DNA of 56,692 bases from Natronospiraceae bacterium (GCA_007133205.1 SLND01000018.1:1-56692); one strand, 5' to 3'. Positions 18,793 to 28,632 are shown, counted from the first letter of the stretch. Notes: generated by a model from the letters alone, not told the origin. Translations and numbers: made by a program.

Positions 18793-20202
18793 ATGGATCC
18801 CGAAGAATTTCGTGCCAATGGCAAGCAGCTCGTGGACTGGATTGCCGACTATCTTGAGTCGGTCGAAGACTATCCTGTCCAGTCACGGGTCAGGCCCGGA
18901 GATATTCAGGACAGACTGCCGGATCGGCCACCCGAGCATGGCGAGGAATTCCAGGCCATGCTCGCCGATGTGGAAGAGATCATCATGCCCGGCATTACCC
19001 ATTGGCAATCCCCCAATTTCTTCGCCTATTTTCCGGCCAATGCCTCGGGCCCCGGCATTCTCGGTGAAATGCTTTCGGCGGGTCTCGGGGTGCAGGGCAT
19101 GCTCTGGGCCACGAGTCCGGCCTGCACCGAACTCGAAACCCGGGTCCTGGACTGGATGGCCCATGCCCTGGGCCTGCCGGAAGCCTTCCTGAGTCATACC
19201 GAGGGGGGCGGCGTGATCCAGGATACCGCCAGTTCCGCCACTCTGTGCGCCTTGCTGGCCGCACGTGAGCGGATCACGGACGGTGCCGGCAACCGCGATG
19301 GTGTCCCCGATGACCTGGTGGCCTATGCCTCCAGCGAGGCGCACAGCTCCCTCGACAAGGCGGCACGTATTGCCGGGATCGGCGACGCGCGGGTGCGCAA
19401 GATTGCCACGCGCGGGGATGGCGGCATGGATCCGGATGCCCTGGAGCGGGCCCTGATTGCGGACATCGAGGCCGGGCTGCGGCCCTGTTTCCTGATGGCA
19501 ACCCTGGGAACGACCTCCACCATGGCCTTTGATCCTCTCGAACCCCTGGGCCGCCTGGCCAGGAAACATGGCCTGTGGCTGCACGTGGATGCCGCCATGG
19601 CCGGTAATGCCGCGATCTGCCCGGAACATCGCTGGATGCATGAGGGTATGGCGCGGGCGGATTCCTATTGCGTGAATCCGCACAAATGGCTGTTCACCAA
19701 TTTCGATTGTGACTGTTTCTGGGTCCGCAACCGGCATGCCTTGATCCGGGCAATGGCAATCCTCCCGGAATACCTGAAGAATCCTGCCACGGAATCGGGG
19801 CAGGTGATCGACTATCGTGATTGGCAGATTCCCCTGGGACGACGCTTTCGCGCGCTCAAGCTCTGGTTCGTGCTGCGCCATTTCGGGCTTGAAGGCCTGC
19901 GTGAACGACTGCGCGAGCATTGTCGTCTGGCGCGATGGTTTGCCGACCAGGTGGATGCCGATCCCCATCTGGAGCGTGTCGCCCCGGTACATCTGAACCT
20001 GGTCTGTTTCCGCCACCGGGATGGCAATGAGGCGGGTGAAGAGCTGCTTGAAAAGCTGAACGACAGCGGTCGTCTGTATCTGAGCAGCACGCGCCTGAAC
20101 GGGCAATTCGTCCTGCGTATGAGTATCGGCCAGACCGAAACCCGGGAACGTCATGTGAAGGCGGCCTGGGAACGCATCCGGTCGAGCGCGAGCGAATGCT
20201 GA
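18793..20202 (+). CDS. PLP-dependent group II decarboxylase (aromatic-L-amino-acid decarboxylase family)
   Basis: HWQSPNFFAYFPAN, HVDAAMAGNAAICPEHR, SYCVNPHKWLFTNFDCDCFWV (PLP lysine). Confidence 0.93.
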   Translation: MDPEEFRANGKQLVDWIADYLESVEDYPVQSRVRPGDIQDRLPDRPPEHGEEFQAMLADVEEIIMPGITHWQSPNFFAYFPANASGPGILGEMLSAGLGVQGMLWATSPACTELETRVLDWMAHALGLPEAFLSHTEGGGVIQDTASSATLCALLAARERITDGAGNRDGVPDDLVAYASSEAHSSLDKAARIAGIGDARVRKIATRGDGGMDPDALERALIADIEAGLRPCFLMATLGTTSTMAFDPLEPLGRLARKHGLWLHVDAAMAGNAAICPEHRWMHEGMARADSYCVNPHKWLFTNFDCDCFWVRNRHALIRAMAILPEYLKNPATESGQVIDYRDWQIPLGRRFRALKLWFVLRHFGLEGLRERLREHCRLARWFADQVDADPHLERVAPVHLNLVCFRHRDGNEAGEELLEKLNDSGRLYLSSTRLNGQFVLRMSIGQTETRERHVKAAWERIRSSASEC

Positions 20203-20316
20203 GCGTCCTGCCGCTCATCGTTTCCCGGCCAGACTCGCTTGCGGGCGGCTATACTTGGACGAAGCCCCTTGATCAGGCAGCCTTGGGGTCACGAAAGGTG
20301 CCACGGGAGGGCGGAA

Positions 20317-20691
20317 ATGAGCCGGGAAAAGCGCAATTTCGAGCGGGTTTGCGAGGGGTCCGCGGTACGCATCGGCCGGGGCAGTGCCAGACTCACCGGG
20401 CGCCTGCGGGACGTTTCCGTGGATGGAGCCAGTATTTCGACCCGCCTGGCGCGTGGTCTTCGGCCCGATGAAGACATTGAGGTCGCGATTGCCTCGGGCG
20501 TGGGCGCCGGCATCAACGGCCGCCTGCGCGTGACCTGGCAGGGCAGTGATGCCTGCGGGGGGCACTGGGTGGAGCTGGACAGCGAGGACATGGCCCGCCT
20601 GCGCCGCCTGATGGTACGTCAGATGGGTGACGGCGCACGGGTTCGCGAGGAGCTGGACCGCCTGGCCCGGGTGCGTACCCGGGCCAGATAG
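20317..20691 (+). CDS. PilZ-like domain protein
   Basis: RNFERVCEGSAVRIG...GRLRDVSVDGASISTR resembles PilZ RxxxR and D/NxSxxG motifs. Confidence 0.6.
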   Translation: MSREKRNFERVCEGSAVRIGRGSARLTGRLRDVSVDGASISTRLARGLRPDEDIEVAIASGVGAGINGRLRVTWQGSDACGGHWVELDSEDMARLRRLMVRQMGDGARVREELDRLARVRTRAR

Positions 20692-20712
20692 CCCTGTCGA
20701 AGCTGCCTGAAC

Positions 20713-21654
20713 TCAGGGGCCAAGCGCGCCCAGCGCTTCGCTGAAGCCTTCCGGTTTGATCGCCAGGATGTCGGCTTCCACGCTGTCGATGATCGCTTCC
20801 GCCGTGCTGCCCATGAGAATCCGGGTCAGACCCTTTCGCGTGACCGTGCCCATCACCATCAGATCGATGTCCTGCTCACGTGTGAAGTCGACGATCGCAC
20901 GATTGATCGGGCCGTCCACGAAATGCGCCCGTTCGCGGTCCAGGCCCACCTTGTCCGTCAGTTCATGCAGCGCACGCATGTGGTGTTCCTCGATCTTCTT
21001 TCGGACTTCATCGAAATTGAGTGAGGGTCCTTCCAGGGGCGAGCCGGTACCCAGCGGGTGGGTCTGGCAGGCATGAACCGCGTGCCATTCCGCACCGAAG
21101 GTTTCGGCCATGTCCCTGGCGGTGGCCAGTATTTCATGATCCAGGGCGGCCGGCTTCCCGCGCTCATGAAAGGGGTCAACGGCCGCGGCAATCCGTTTCG
21201 GCATCGCCATGCTGTCCGATTTCACCAGCATCAGGGGCACCGGGCAGCGGCGCAGGAGATGCCAGTCCAGCGGCGTGAAGAGTGCCCGCCTCAGTCGTGA
21301 GCCGGCACGTGAATCCTTCACCACGAAGTCGTAACCTTCCTCCCGGATGGCCTCGGTGATCTTCTCGTGCAGGGGGCGACCGAGGATGACCTGGGTCTGT
21401 GCCTTGCCCGATCCGGTCTCGAGTTCGCCGGCGATACCCTCCAGCCATTCGGCCGCCTGCCCGCGGTAGGCGTCGATCGCCTCTTCGGTCAGTGCCTCTC
21501 CCAGCACCCCGGACTGGACAATGGTCTGGCGGTCCTCGAATACGGCCAGGGTCAGGCTTGCGCCAGTCTTGCGCGCCAGCGCGGCGGCGCGACCGGCAGC
21601 ACGGGTCTCGCCCAGTTCCGGATCGAGAATTGCGAGAATCCTGTTAGCTTTCAT
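20713..21654 (-). CDS. Universal stress protein (tandem UspA domains)
   Basis: Two Usp domains; DLMVMGTVTRKGLTRILMGSTAEAIIDSVEADILAIKP. Confidence 0.92.
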   Translation of the reverse strand: MKANRILAILDPELGETRAAGRAAALARKTGASLTLAVFEDRQTIVQSGVLGEALTEEAIDAYRGQAAEWLEGIAGELETGSGKAQTQVILGRPLHEKITEAIREEGYDFVVKDSRAGSRLRRALFTPLDWHLLRRCPVPLMLVKSDSMAMPKRIAAAVDPFHERGKPAALDHEILATARDMAETFGAEWHAVHACQTHPLGTGSPLEGPSLNFDEVRKKIEEHHMRALHELTDKVGLDRERAHFVDGPINRAIVDFTREQDIDLMVMGTVTRKGLTRILMGSTAEAIIDSVEADILAIKPEGFSEALGALGP

Positions 21655-21925
21655 TCGGGTCTCCTTGGGTCCAACTCATCCTGCGTTGCTCTTCTTGCCT
21701 CGGCATCCGGGGAAGGCTGTCACCGGGAACCGTCTTGCAAAGGCCCTGAATTCAATACAGAGGTTCCGATGGTTCCAGGTCAGTCCAGCCTAGCTCCTGA
21801 TGGCATGTCGCCTATTGACCCATGTCAACGGTTGATCGTCAATCTCGACTACGCTCTGGGCCAGACTCAACACTGCTGAGCATGCAAGGCCCTGAACAGC
21901 GTCCACCGCCACATGTCGAAGCGAT

Positions 21926-22462
21926 ATGAACAAGTGCTGTGAAAGTCTGTTGATCCGGGGCCTGATGGTGCTGATTCTGATCCTTGCGCACGGCCATGGG
22001 GCCGAGGCGGAGCCACGTTGGGGCAGTGGTCTCGCGATTGGTGAACTGCGCATGGCCGAGGGCGAAGCCTCGGGCCTCGGCCTGCTCGCCGTGGATGCCT
22101 CGATGCCGCTGCTCCCCCATGTGGATTTCCGTGGGGCACTCTCCAGCGGACTCAACAGCCGGGCGACGGAGCAGGGCATACGGGTGCGGGTTGAACAGGG
22201 TTACGGGGCCACTCTGCTGGGACATGCCCCGCTCCCCCGTGGCCGTGTCTATATCGGCTATGGTCTCACACGCATGGAAGCCAGTGCCTTGTCGGATGGC
22301 GAACGGCGTTATGTTGCACGTCGCGGGGGGTCCATGCTGGCCGGGCTGGAATGGCGACCAAATCGACGCATGATGCTGGTTCTCGAGTATCAGGAGGCCC
22401 TCGACCGGGATGCGCTTGGGCTCCGCTGGCTGATGTTCGGGTTGCGTTATCGCGACATCTGA
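21926..22462 (+). CDS. Small predicted outer-membrane beta-barrel/exported protein
   Basis: Signal-like N-terminus; alternating beta pattern ending ...LMFGLRYRDI. Confidence 0.55.
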   Translation: MNKCCESLLIRGLMVLILILAHGHGAEAEPRWGSGLAIGELRMAEGEASGLGLLAVDASMPLLPHVDFRGALSSGLNSRATEQGIRVRVEQGYGATLLGHAPLPRGRVYIGYGLTRMEASALSDGERRYVARRGGSMLAGLEWRPNRRMMLVLEYQEALDRDALGLRWLMFGLRYRDI

Positions 22463-22685
22463 ACATTCTGGTTCTGTGCCGGATTTGCTTGACCATTGCA
22501 GCCCGGATCCTTTGATTGTGGTATGGAAACCAAGATTTCCGTTGCCCAGGTTCAGGGAGTTGTCTGTCCGTATGCGGGGTACGGGTTCGAAATGGGCCAT
22601 GGATTGGGCTAGGGTAGTACCCACGATGTGTTTCGTCGGTGAATCCCGAAACGCTGAATCGAGAAGCTGTGGAGGAGGAAAAACA

Positions 22686-22934
22686 ATGTTCAAGAAAGTT
22701 GCGGTTTTCATGCTGCTGTTCGGCCTGCCAATGCTGGCCTGGTCCCATACCTGCCCGGCCCTGGTGGACATGATCAATGAATCCCTTGAACAGGTGGAGC
22801 TGGATTCCGATACCCGGGCCGAGGTTGAGCGTCTGCGTGATCGTGGGGAAGCCGCCCACGAGGACGGGGATCACGAAAAGGCGATCGAAAAGCTCGATGA
22901 AGCACTGTCGCTGCTGGAAGGTGACATGTACTGA
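22686..22934 (+). CDS. Small exported protein, 82 aa, with TPR-like C-terminal half
   Basis: Signal peptide MFKKVAVFMLLFGLPMLAWSH; charged helical repeat EVERLRDRGEAAHEDGDHEKAIEKLDEALSLL; RBS ggaggaggaaa. Confidence 0.7.
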   Translation: MFKKVAVFMLLFGLPMLAWSHTCPALVDMINESLEQVELDSDTRAEVERLRDRGEAAHEDGDHEKAIEKLDEALSLLEGDMY

Positions 22935-22946
22935 GCAGGCATGCTG

Positions 22947-22972
22947 CCCGGGGGCATTCCCTTGCCCCCGGG
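22947..22972 (+). terminator. Stem-loop after 82-aa exported protein gene
   Basis: Perfect 10-bp stem CCCGGGGGCA-TTCCCT-TGCCCCCGGG; no strong T-run. Confidence 0.45.
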
Positions 22973-23159
22973 TATTCCCAATCCTCTTGATTCCCCCCTC
23001 TCCCCGGCAGACCCTCATTGCACTCGATTGATCGCGGCAGGCACGCGTCCGGAGTGGTGCCCGTTGCGTCTCGATGCGACAGTCCCTAGTCTTTACAAAG
23101 CCCTGAACAATCCAATAGCGCCCGCAGCCGACGGGAGTTCAACAAGGGAGTTCATAGCC

Positions 23160-23702
23160 ATGAAACTGCTGTCCAAGGCATCCCTCGCAATCCTGACCGC
23201 CGTGACCCTGTCCACCGCCCTGGTGGCAGAAGCACCGGAGCGGGCCAAGGTCCAGTTCCTGGACCATTCCGATAAGACTGTGGGCAAGGCGGACATTCGC
23301 CAGGGCCCGGATGGGGTCGTGATCCGGGTCGAACTGGAGGGACTCGAGCCGGGGTGGAAGGCCATCCACATCCATGCCACCGGTGACTGTCATGACCACG
23401 ATGAGGGATTCCAGGCTTCGGGTGGGCACCTGGACCCGGACGATCGCAAGCATGGCCTGCTGCATCCCGAAGGTCCGGAGCGCGGTGACCTGCCCAACAT
23501 CTGGGTCAACGAGGACGGGGAAGTGCGCGCGGAAATGCACGCCCATGGTGTGAGCATCGGTCAGCATGAGCAACATGCGGCCCTGCTCGATGAGGACGGC
23601 GCCGCGCTGGTGGTTCACGAGGGACCGGATGACCACAAGTCACAGCCCATCGGTGGCGCCGGCAGCCGGGTTGCCTGTGGTGTGGTCGAGGCCGCGGAGT
23701 GA
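23160..23702 (+). CDS. sodC: Cu/Zn superoxide dismutase family protein
   Basis: AIHIHATGDCHDHDEGFQASGGHLDP...GDLPNI...VVHEGPDDHKSQPIGGAGSRVACGVV. Confidence 0.9.
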   Translation: MKLLSKASLAILTAVTLSTALVAEAPERAKVQFLDHSDKTVGKADIRQGPDGVVIRVELEGLEPGWKAIHIHATGDCHDHDEGFQASGGHLDPDDRKHGLLHPEGPERGDLPNIWVNEDGEVRAEMHAHGVSIGQHEQHAALLDEDGAALVVHEGPDDHKSQPIGGAGSRVACGVVEAAE

Positions 23703-23750
23703 CCCCCCTGTGCCGGGAAGCCGATTTCGAACCGCAGCGAGGCTTGTGCC

Positions 23751-24011
23751 ATGAATGATCCGCAGCGTTTCGATCCCTACAAGCTGGCTCGGGCCCGGGC
23801 GGTCGCACGGCGGGATTTTCTGATTCATCTCGCCCTGTTCGTGCCCTCGGCAGTGCTCTTGTTGCTGTTCAATCTGTTTGACCAGACCGAAATCTGGTGG
23901 TCGCTCTATGTTGTGCTTCCCTGGCTGCTGGGTGTGCTCCTGCACGGCCTGTCGCTGACCCGCCCGCTGGCCCGCCTCGCCCGCTTCTTTGATGCCAGTC
24001 GTCTTTCCTGA
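23751..24011 (+). CDS. Small 2TM-domain membrane protein
   Basis: 86 aa, two hydrophobic helices, ARARAVARRDFLIHLALFV. Confidence 0.65.
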   Translation: MNDPQRFDPYKLARARAVARRDFLIHLALFVPSAVLLLLFNLFDQTEIWWSLYVVLPWLLGVLLHGLSLTRPLARLARFFDASRLS

Positions 24012-24038
24012 GCCCCGGGCCGGAGCCCGCCAGGCTCT

Positions 24039-25331
24039 CTAGCCGAAGATCCGCCAGGCAGCCCACAGCAGGGAAAAGCCGAGCAGGAATACGATTCCGG
24101 CCCGGCTCAGCCATATCAGTCCCCGTCCCGGCCGGGCCGCTTCCGGCACGCCGGGCAGCTGGACCGCACGCAGATTGAGCCAGGCCAGTACCGGCGCCGA
24201 AAGGAATGAAAGGGTGGTCGCGAAATCCACCAGCAGGGTGAAGGCGTGGCCGAAGAAATGGATGACCGCCAGCGCACCGGCAGCCACCAGGGCCAGGCAA
24301 CTGAAATACAGGCGGCGAACGGGGCCGGCGCCATCGTTCCATTCCGGCCGAACAAAGCCCAGCAGGCCGCCCAGTACACGGGGATAGGCATCCGTGACCG
24401 CGAGAGTGGTCGAAAACATGACCGTAAAGGCCGCGAACAGGATCACCGGGGCACTCCAGTCTCCCAGGGTGCTGGCATAGAGTCCGGCCAGTTGATCGGA
24501 GAAGGTCACGGCATCTTCGGAGAAGCGCTCCCCGGTCCCGAACATCACCATCGCGCCGAGGATCAGGAAGCAGGCCGCGAGCAGGCTTGCGCCGATGTAG
24601 CCGATGCGGAAGTCGAGCAGGGCGTGGGCCAGGGACGGCCGGTGGCCGGTCTGCCGCCGCCGCTGGAGGCTCCACAATGAGTGCCAGGCGGCCACGTCCA
24701 GGGGTATCGGCATCCAGCCCAGAAGGGCCAGCACGAAGGCGATCCCGGCCCCCGTCCACAGGGTACTCGCCGGGGGACCCAGCTCCACGGTTTCCCAATG
24801 TGCCGGGGTGCCGACGGCAAATGCCACTGCCGTGAGCGTCAGCGCCGTCAGCAGACCCATCACCAGCTTCATCGCCAGGTCCAGACCCCGGAATCGACCC
24901 CAGCCGAGAATGGCCAGACAGACGCCAAGCACCATGGCCGAGAGTGCCGTGTTGCTCCATTCCAGCCCCAGCAGGCGCCCGCCAAGTCCCGCGGTGACTA
25001 CCGTGACGCTGGCCTGGATCGCGAACATCGTGCCCAGCGTGATTACCAGGTAAAGCCCCAGGGCCCAACGGCCCAGGCGGCGATAGCCCGCCAGCAGGCT
25101 TTCTCCGGTCGCTGCGGTGTAGCGTGGACCGAATTCCAGGAATGGATATTTGAGCGCGCAGGCCAGAAGGATGAGCCCCAGCAGGAGAAAGCCGTAGTCG
25201 GCCCCGGCCCGGGTTGACTGGACCAGGTGGGATACCCCCACGGCGGCCCCGGCCATGATCAGGCCCGGCCCCAGGGTCTTGCGTATCGCCTCCCGAGGGG
25301 TGATTGCGGTTGCGCCGGTGCTGCTTGTCAC
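24039..25331 (-). CDS. NRAMP-superfamily-like transporter
   Basis: GPGLIMAGAAVGVSHLVQSTRAGADYG, LLGWMPIPLDVAAWHSLW; ~11 TM. Confidence 0.8.
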   Translation of the reverse strand: MTSSTGATAITPREAIRKTLGPGLIMAGAAVGVSHLVQSTRAGADYGFLLLGLILLACALKYPFLEFGPRYTAATGESLLAGYRRLGRWALGLYLVITLGTMFAIQASVTVVTAGLGGRLLGLEWSNTALSAMVLGVCLAILGWGRFRGLDLAMKLVMGLLTALTLTAVAFAVGTPAHWETVELGPPASTLWTGAGIAFVLALLGWMPIPLDVAAWHSLWSLQRRRQTGHRPSLAHALLDFRIGYIGASLLAACFLILGAMVMFGTGERFSEDAVTFSDQLAGLYASTLGDWSAPVILFAAFTVMFSTTLAVTDAYPRVLGGLLGFVRPEWNDGAGPVRRLYFSCLALVAAGALAVIHFFGHAFTLLVDFATTLSFLSAPVLAWLNLRAVQLPGVPEAARPGRGLIWLSRAGIVFLLGFSLLWAAWRIFG

Positions 25332-25477
25332 GATCGTCCCTTTTTCAGCCTGGCATGCTGCCTGTTATTCACTCGTTGTACCCCGGGTACTTTACTATCC
25401 TTGGGGGAGTGGCCGCATATCCCTGGTCGTAGGGCCTGCGGTACAATCGCAGGGATGCACCAGTACGGGAGAAGGTC

Positions 25478-25954
25478 ATGGCTGAGCGCAAGGCCACATT
25501 CGGAGCGGGCTGTTTCTGGGGCGTCGAGGCACGCTTTCGGGAAGTGCCGGGGGTAATCGATACCCGGGTCGGTTACCTTGGTGGCGATATGGAAAACCCC
25601 AGCTATGAAGATGTCTGCAGCGGCAGGACCGGCCACGCAGAAGTAGTGGAAATCGTCTATGATTCAGACAGGGTCGGATTTGAAGAGCTGCTGGACATAT
25701 TCTGGGACATGCATGACCCGACACAGGAAAATCGCCAGGGCCCCGATGTGGGCACGCAGTATCGATCGGCGATCTTCTGGCACGATGAGGAGCAGAAGCG
25801 AATTGCCGAGGAGTCCAGGGTCCGCCGGGAGGCGTCCGGACAATACAGCAGGCCGATCGTGACCGAAATCACGCCGGCCAGTACCTTTTACGAGGCCGAG
25901 GAATACCATCAGCGCTATCTGGAAAAACGTGGAATGTCCAGTTGCGCCATCTGA
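25478..25954 (+). CDS. msrA: Peptide-methionine (S)-S-oxide reductase MsrA
   Basis: [44 protein letters not shown]. Confidence 0.95.
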   Translation: MAERKATFGAGCFWGVEARFREVPGVIDTRVGYLGGDMENPSYEDVCSGRTGHAEVVEIVYDSDRVGFEELLDIFWDMHDPTQENRQGPDVGTQYRSAIFWHDEEQKRIAEESRVRREASGQYSRPIVTEITPASTFYEAEEYHQRYLEKRGMSSCAI

Positions 25955-26023
25955 GAGTGGCCGGGATCGCGTCCCACGGATGCGACCAAGCCCCACGGAT
26001 GCGAGCAAGCAAGGGGAAGGGCG

Positions 26024-26428
26024 ATGACTGAAGCTCATCAAGGACAGACCAGGGCCAGGGATCGGAGGGTCTTCGGCAGGATTGATACAGAACACCCGGT
26101 AAAGGTTCTCGACAGACAGGGTGTTGCTCATCCCGCTCTCGCTCTCGACATTTCCCTCACGGGCCTCCAGCTTCTATGCAGCCATGTCACCACGCGTGCG
26201 CTCCTGCCGCCCGACGCGATGTCCGGCCGACCTCGGGGCGAGAGTCTGCGAGTCCAGATGCAGCTTCCCCTGAAGAACGGTCGTTTCTCCCAGGTGGATG
26301 CCCGCTGCCGGGTCGTGGATGTCCGCAGGCATGATCCGGACCGTTTCCGGATCGGCGTGCGGTATATCTGGTTTGAAAACTACACCTACGACGACCTGGA
26401 GAAGTTCATAGACGACTGGCTGGGCTAA
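26024..26428 (+). CDS. PilZ domain protein
   Basis: ARDRRVFGRIDTEHPVKVLDRQGVAHPALALDISLTGLQLLC. Confidence 0.7.
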   Translation: MTEAHQGQTRARDRRVFGRIDTEHPVKVLDRQGVAHPALALDISLTGLQLLCSHVTTRALLPPDAMSGRPRGESLRVQMQLPLKNGRFSQVDARCRVVDVRRHDPDRFRIGVRYIWFENYTYDDLEKFIDDWLG

Positions 26429-26495
26429 CACGATTTCCGAATTCCACGGATCACTGCTCGCCACGAGTTCGTTGTCGACTACGGACCAACTGTAG

Positions 26496-26516
26496 CCGCC
26501 CACGGGCGGTTTTTTG
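26496..26516 (+). terminator. Rho-independent terminator downstream of PilZ gene
   Basis: CCGCC-CACG-GGCGG stem followed by TTTTTT. Confidence 0.75.
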
Positions 26517-26547
26517 ATTTTCCGTTTCATTTGAATGAGGGGAAGGC

Positions 26548-28605
26548 ATGACTAGATATCTTCTGATGTTGTTGAGTACAGGCCTGGTTCTTGCCGCCTG
26601 TGCCCAGGACGAAGACCGCGAGGCAATACCCGAGGCGGATCCGGAACCTGAACTGGGTGTGAACCTGGACAATCTCGATCGGGACGTGCGACCACAGGAC
26701 GATCTCTTCCGTTTCGTCAATGGTGGTTGGCTGGAGCGGACCGAGATACCGGGAGACCGTTCCCGCTGGGGAGCCTTCGATGAGCTCAACCAGGAAGCAG
26801 AAGAGAACCTCCGCGAGATCGTGGAAGAGGTGTCCGAAAAGGAAGGCGTCGAGGAAGGCTCGCCGGAACAGATGATCCGGGACTTCTACCTGAGTTTCAT
26901 GGACGAGGATACTGTGGAAGAGGCTGGAACGGAGCCGATCGAGGACCTGCTGGCGGAAATCGCCGATATTGACGAACGAGATGCGATCCCCGGGACCCTC
27001 GCCACCCTGCAGAAACGCAACGTGACCGGACCTTTCAGTTTCTTCGTGTCCCAGGATCCGCAGGACAGTGAACGTTATATAAGCATGTTGACGCAGTCCG
27101 GTCTGGGGCTGCCGGATCGGGACTATTATCACGATGACGGCGAGTCTGCCGAGCAGATCCGGAAAGCCTATGAGCAGCATGTCGCCCGCATGCTCGACCT
27201 GATCGATTACGATTCCCCGGAGGAGCATGCCGAACGCATCATGGCATTCGAGACCGAGGTGGCTGACAGCCACTGGACCCGCGCCCGGAACCGGGACCGG
27301 GTGGCCACCTACAATCTCAAGACCCTGGACGAGCTCCGGGAACTGGCGCCCGCCTTTGACTGGGATGCCTATATCGGCGCGACCGGCGCCGAGGACATAG
27401 AGGAGATTGTGGTACGCCAGCCCGACCACATGACCACGGCCGGTGAGATTCTGGAAGACATGGAGCTGGATCTGCTGCGCGCCTACCTGAGCTGGCATGT
27501 GGTACGCAATTATGCCTCCCTGCTTTCCTCGGAATTTGATGAGGCGCATTTCGATTTCTATAGCCGCACCCTGCAGGGCGTTGAAGAGCAACGGCCCCGC
27601 TGGGAGCGTGCCATCAATACCCTGAACACGGTCGTCGGTTTCCAGCTCGGCAAGCTCTACGTCGAGCGTCACTTCGAGGAGGATGCCCGGGAGCAGATGG
27701 CGGAACTGGTTGATAATGTCACCGCCGCCTTCGAAGTGACCTTGCGGGAAAACCCGTGGATGAGTGACGAAACCCGCGAGGAAGCCCTGGAAAAGCTGAG
27801 CTCCTTCAACACCAAGATTGGACATCCGGATGAAGGCGACTGGCGGGACTACGACGGTCTCGATATCGATGCGTCCGAACTGGTGGGCAACTACATGCGG
27901 TCGCGGGCATTCGAGTACGAACGGATGATCGGGCGTCTTGGAGAGGAAGTCGATCGTGGCGAGTGGTTCATGACGCCGCAGACAGTCAATGCCTACTATG
28001 CCCCGAGCATGAACGAGATCGTCTTCCCGGCTGCCATTCTCCAGCCGCCCTTCTTCGACCCGGATGCCGACAAGGCGGTCAATTATGGCGGCATCGGCGC
28101 AGTGATCGGCCACGAAATCAGTCATGGTTTTGATGATCAGGGCCGGCAGATGGATGCGGACGGCAACCTGCGGGACTGGTGGTCCGAAGGTTCGGAAGAA
28201 GAGTTCAGTGACCGTGCCCAGGTGCTGATCGATCAGTTCAGTACCTATGAGCCGCTGGAAGGCATGAATATCGATGGTGAGGTCACCCAGGGGGAAAACA
28301 TTGCCGATCACGGTGGCTTGCGGGTGGCGCACCGTGCCTATCGCAAGGCACTTGACGGTGCGGAAGCCCCGGAAATTGAGGGTTTCACCGGTGACCAGAG
28401 ATTCTTCCTCGGCTGGGGTCAGGTCTGGCGTACCCTGTATCGTGACGAGGCCTTGCAGCAACACCTGCAGACGGCCCCTCACTCCCCGGGTGAGTACCGG
28501 GTCAACGGCACGGTGGTCAACATGCAGTCCTTCTATGACGCTTTCGACGTCAGCGAGGGAGATGATCTCTATCTCCCGGAAGCCGAGCGTGCCGATATCT
28601 GGTAA
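26548..28605 (+). CDS. pepO: M13 family (neprilysin/PepO) zinc metallopeptidase lipoprotein
   Basis: Lipobox LVLAACAQ; GGIGAVIGHEISHGFDDQGRQMDADGNLRDWW; ENIADHGGL. Confidence 0.93.
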   Translation: MTRYLLMLLSTGLVLAACAQDEDREAIPEADPEPELGVNLDNLDRDVRPQDDLFRFVNGGWLERTEIPGDRSRWGAFDELNQEAEENLREIVEEVSEKEGVEEGSPEQMIRDFYLSFMDEDTVEEAGTEPIEDLLAEIADIDERDAIPGTLATLQKRNVTGPFSFFVSQDPQDSERYISMLTQSGLGLPDRDYYHDDGESAEQIRKAYEQHVARMLDLIDYDSPEEHAERIMAFETEVADSHWTRARNRDRVATYNLKTLDELRELAPAFDWDAYIGATGAEDIEEIVVRQPDHMTTAGEILEDMELDLLRAYLSWHVVRNYASLLSSEFDEAHFDFYSRTLQGVEEQRPRWERAINTLNTVVGFQLGKLYVERHFEEDAREQMAELVDNVTAAFEVTLRENPWMSDETREEALEKLSSFNTKIGHPDEGDWRDYDGLDIDASELVGNYMRSRAFEYERMIGRLGEEVDRGEWFMTPQTVNAYYAPSMNEIVFPAAILQPPFFDPDADKAVNYGGIGAVIGHEISHGFDDQGRQMDADGNLRDWWSEGSEEEFSDRAQVLIDQFSTYEPLEGMNIDGEVTQGENIADHGGLRVAHRAYRKALDGAEAPEIEGFTGDQRFFLGWGQVWRTLYRDEALQQHLQTAPHSPGEYRVNGTVVNMQSFYDAFDVSEGDDLYLPEAERADIW

Positions 28606-28632
28606 GCGCTGAGCAGCATTCCTGAACGCGAA

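Noticed and set aside
25376-25400. Candidate sigma70 promoter TTGTAC...TACTAT upstream of msrA
   Set aside because: Spacer between the hexamer-like boxes is only about 11 bp, too short for a credible promoter.
26527-28482. 651-aa minus-strand ORF opposite the M13 peptidase
   Set aside because: Antisense shadow of a clearly coding gene with HExxH motif; composition is typical of high-GC frame shadowing and no recognisable domain is present.
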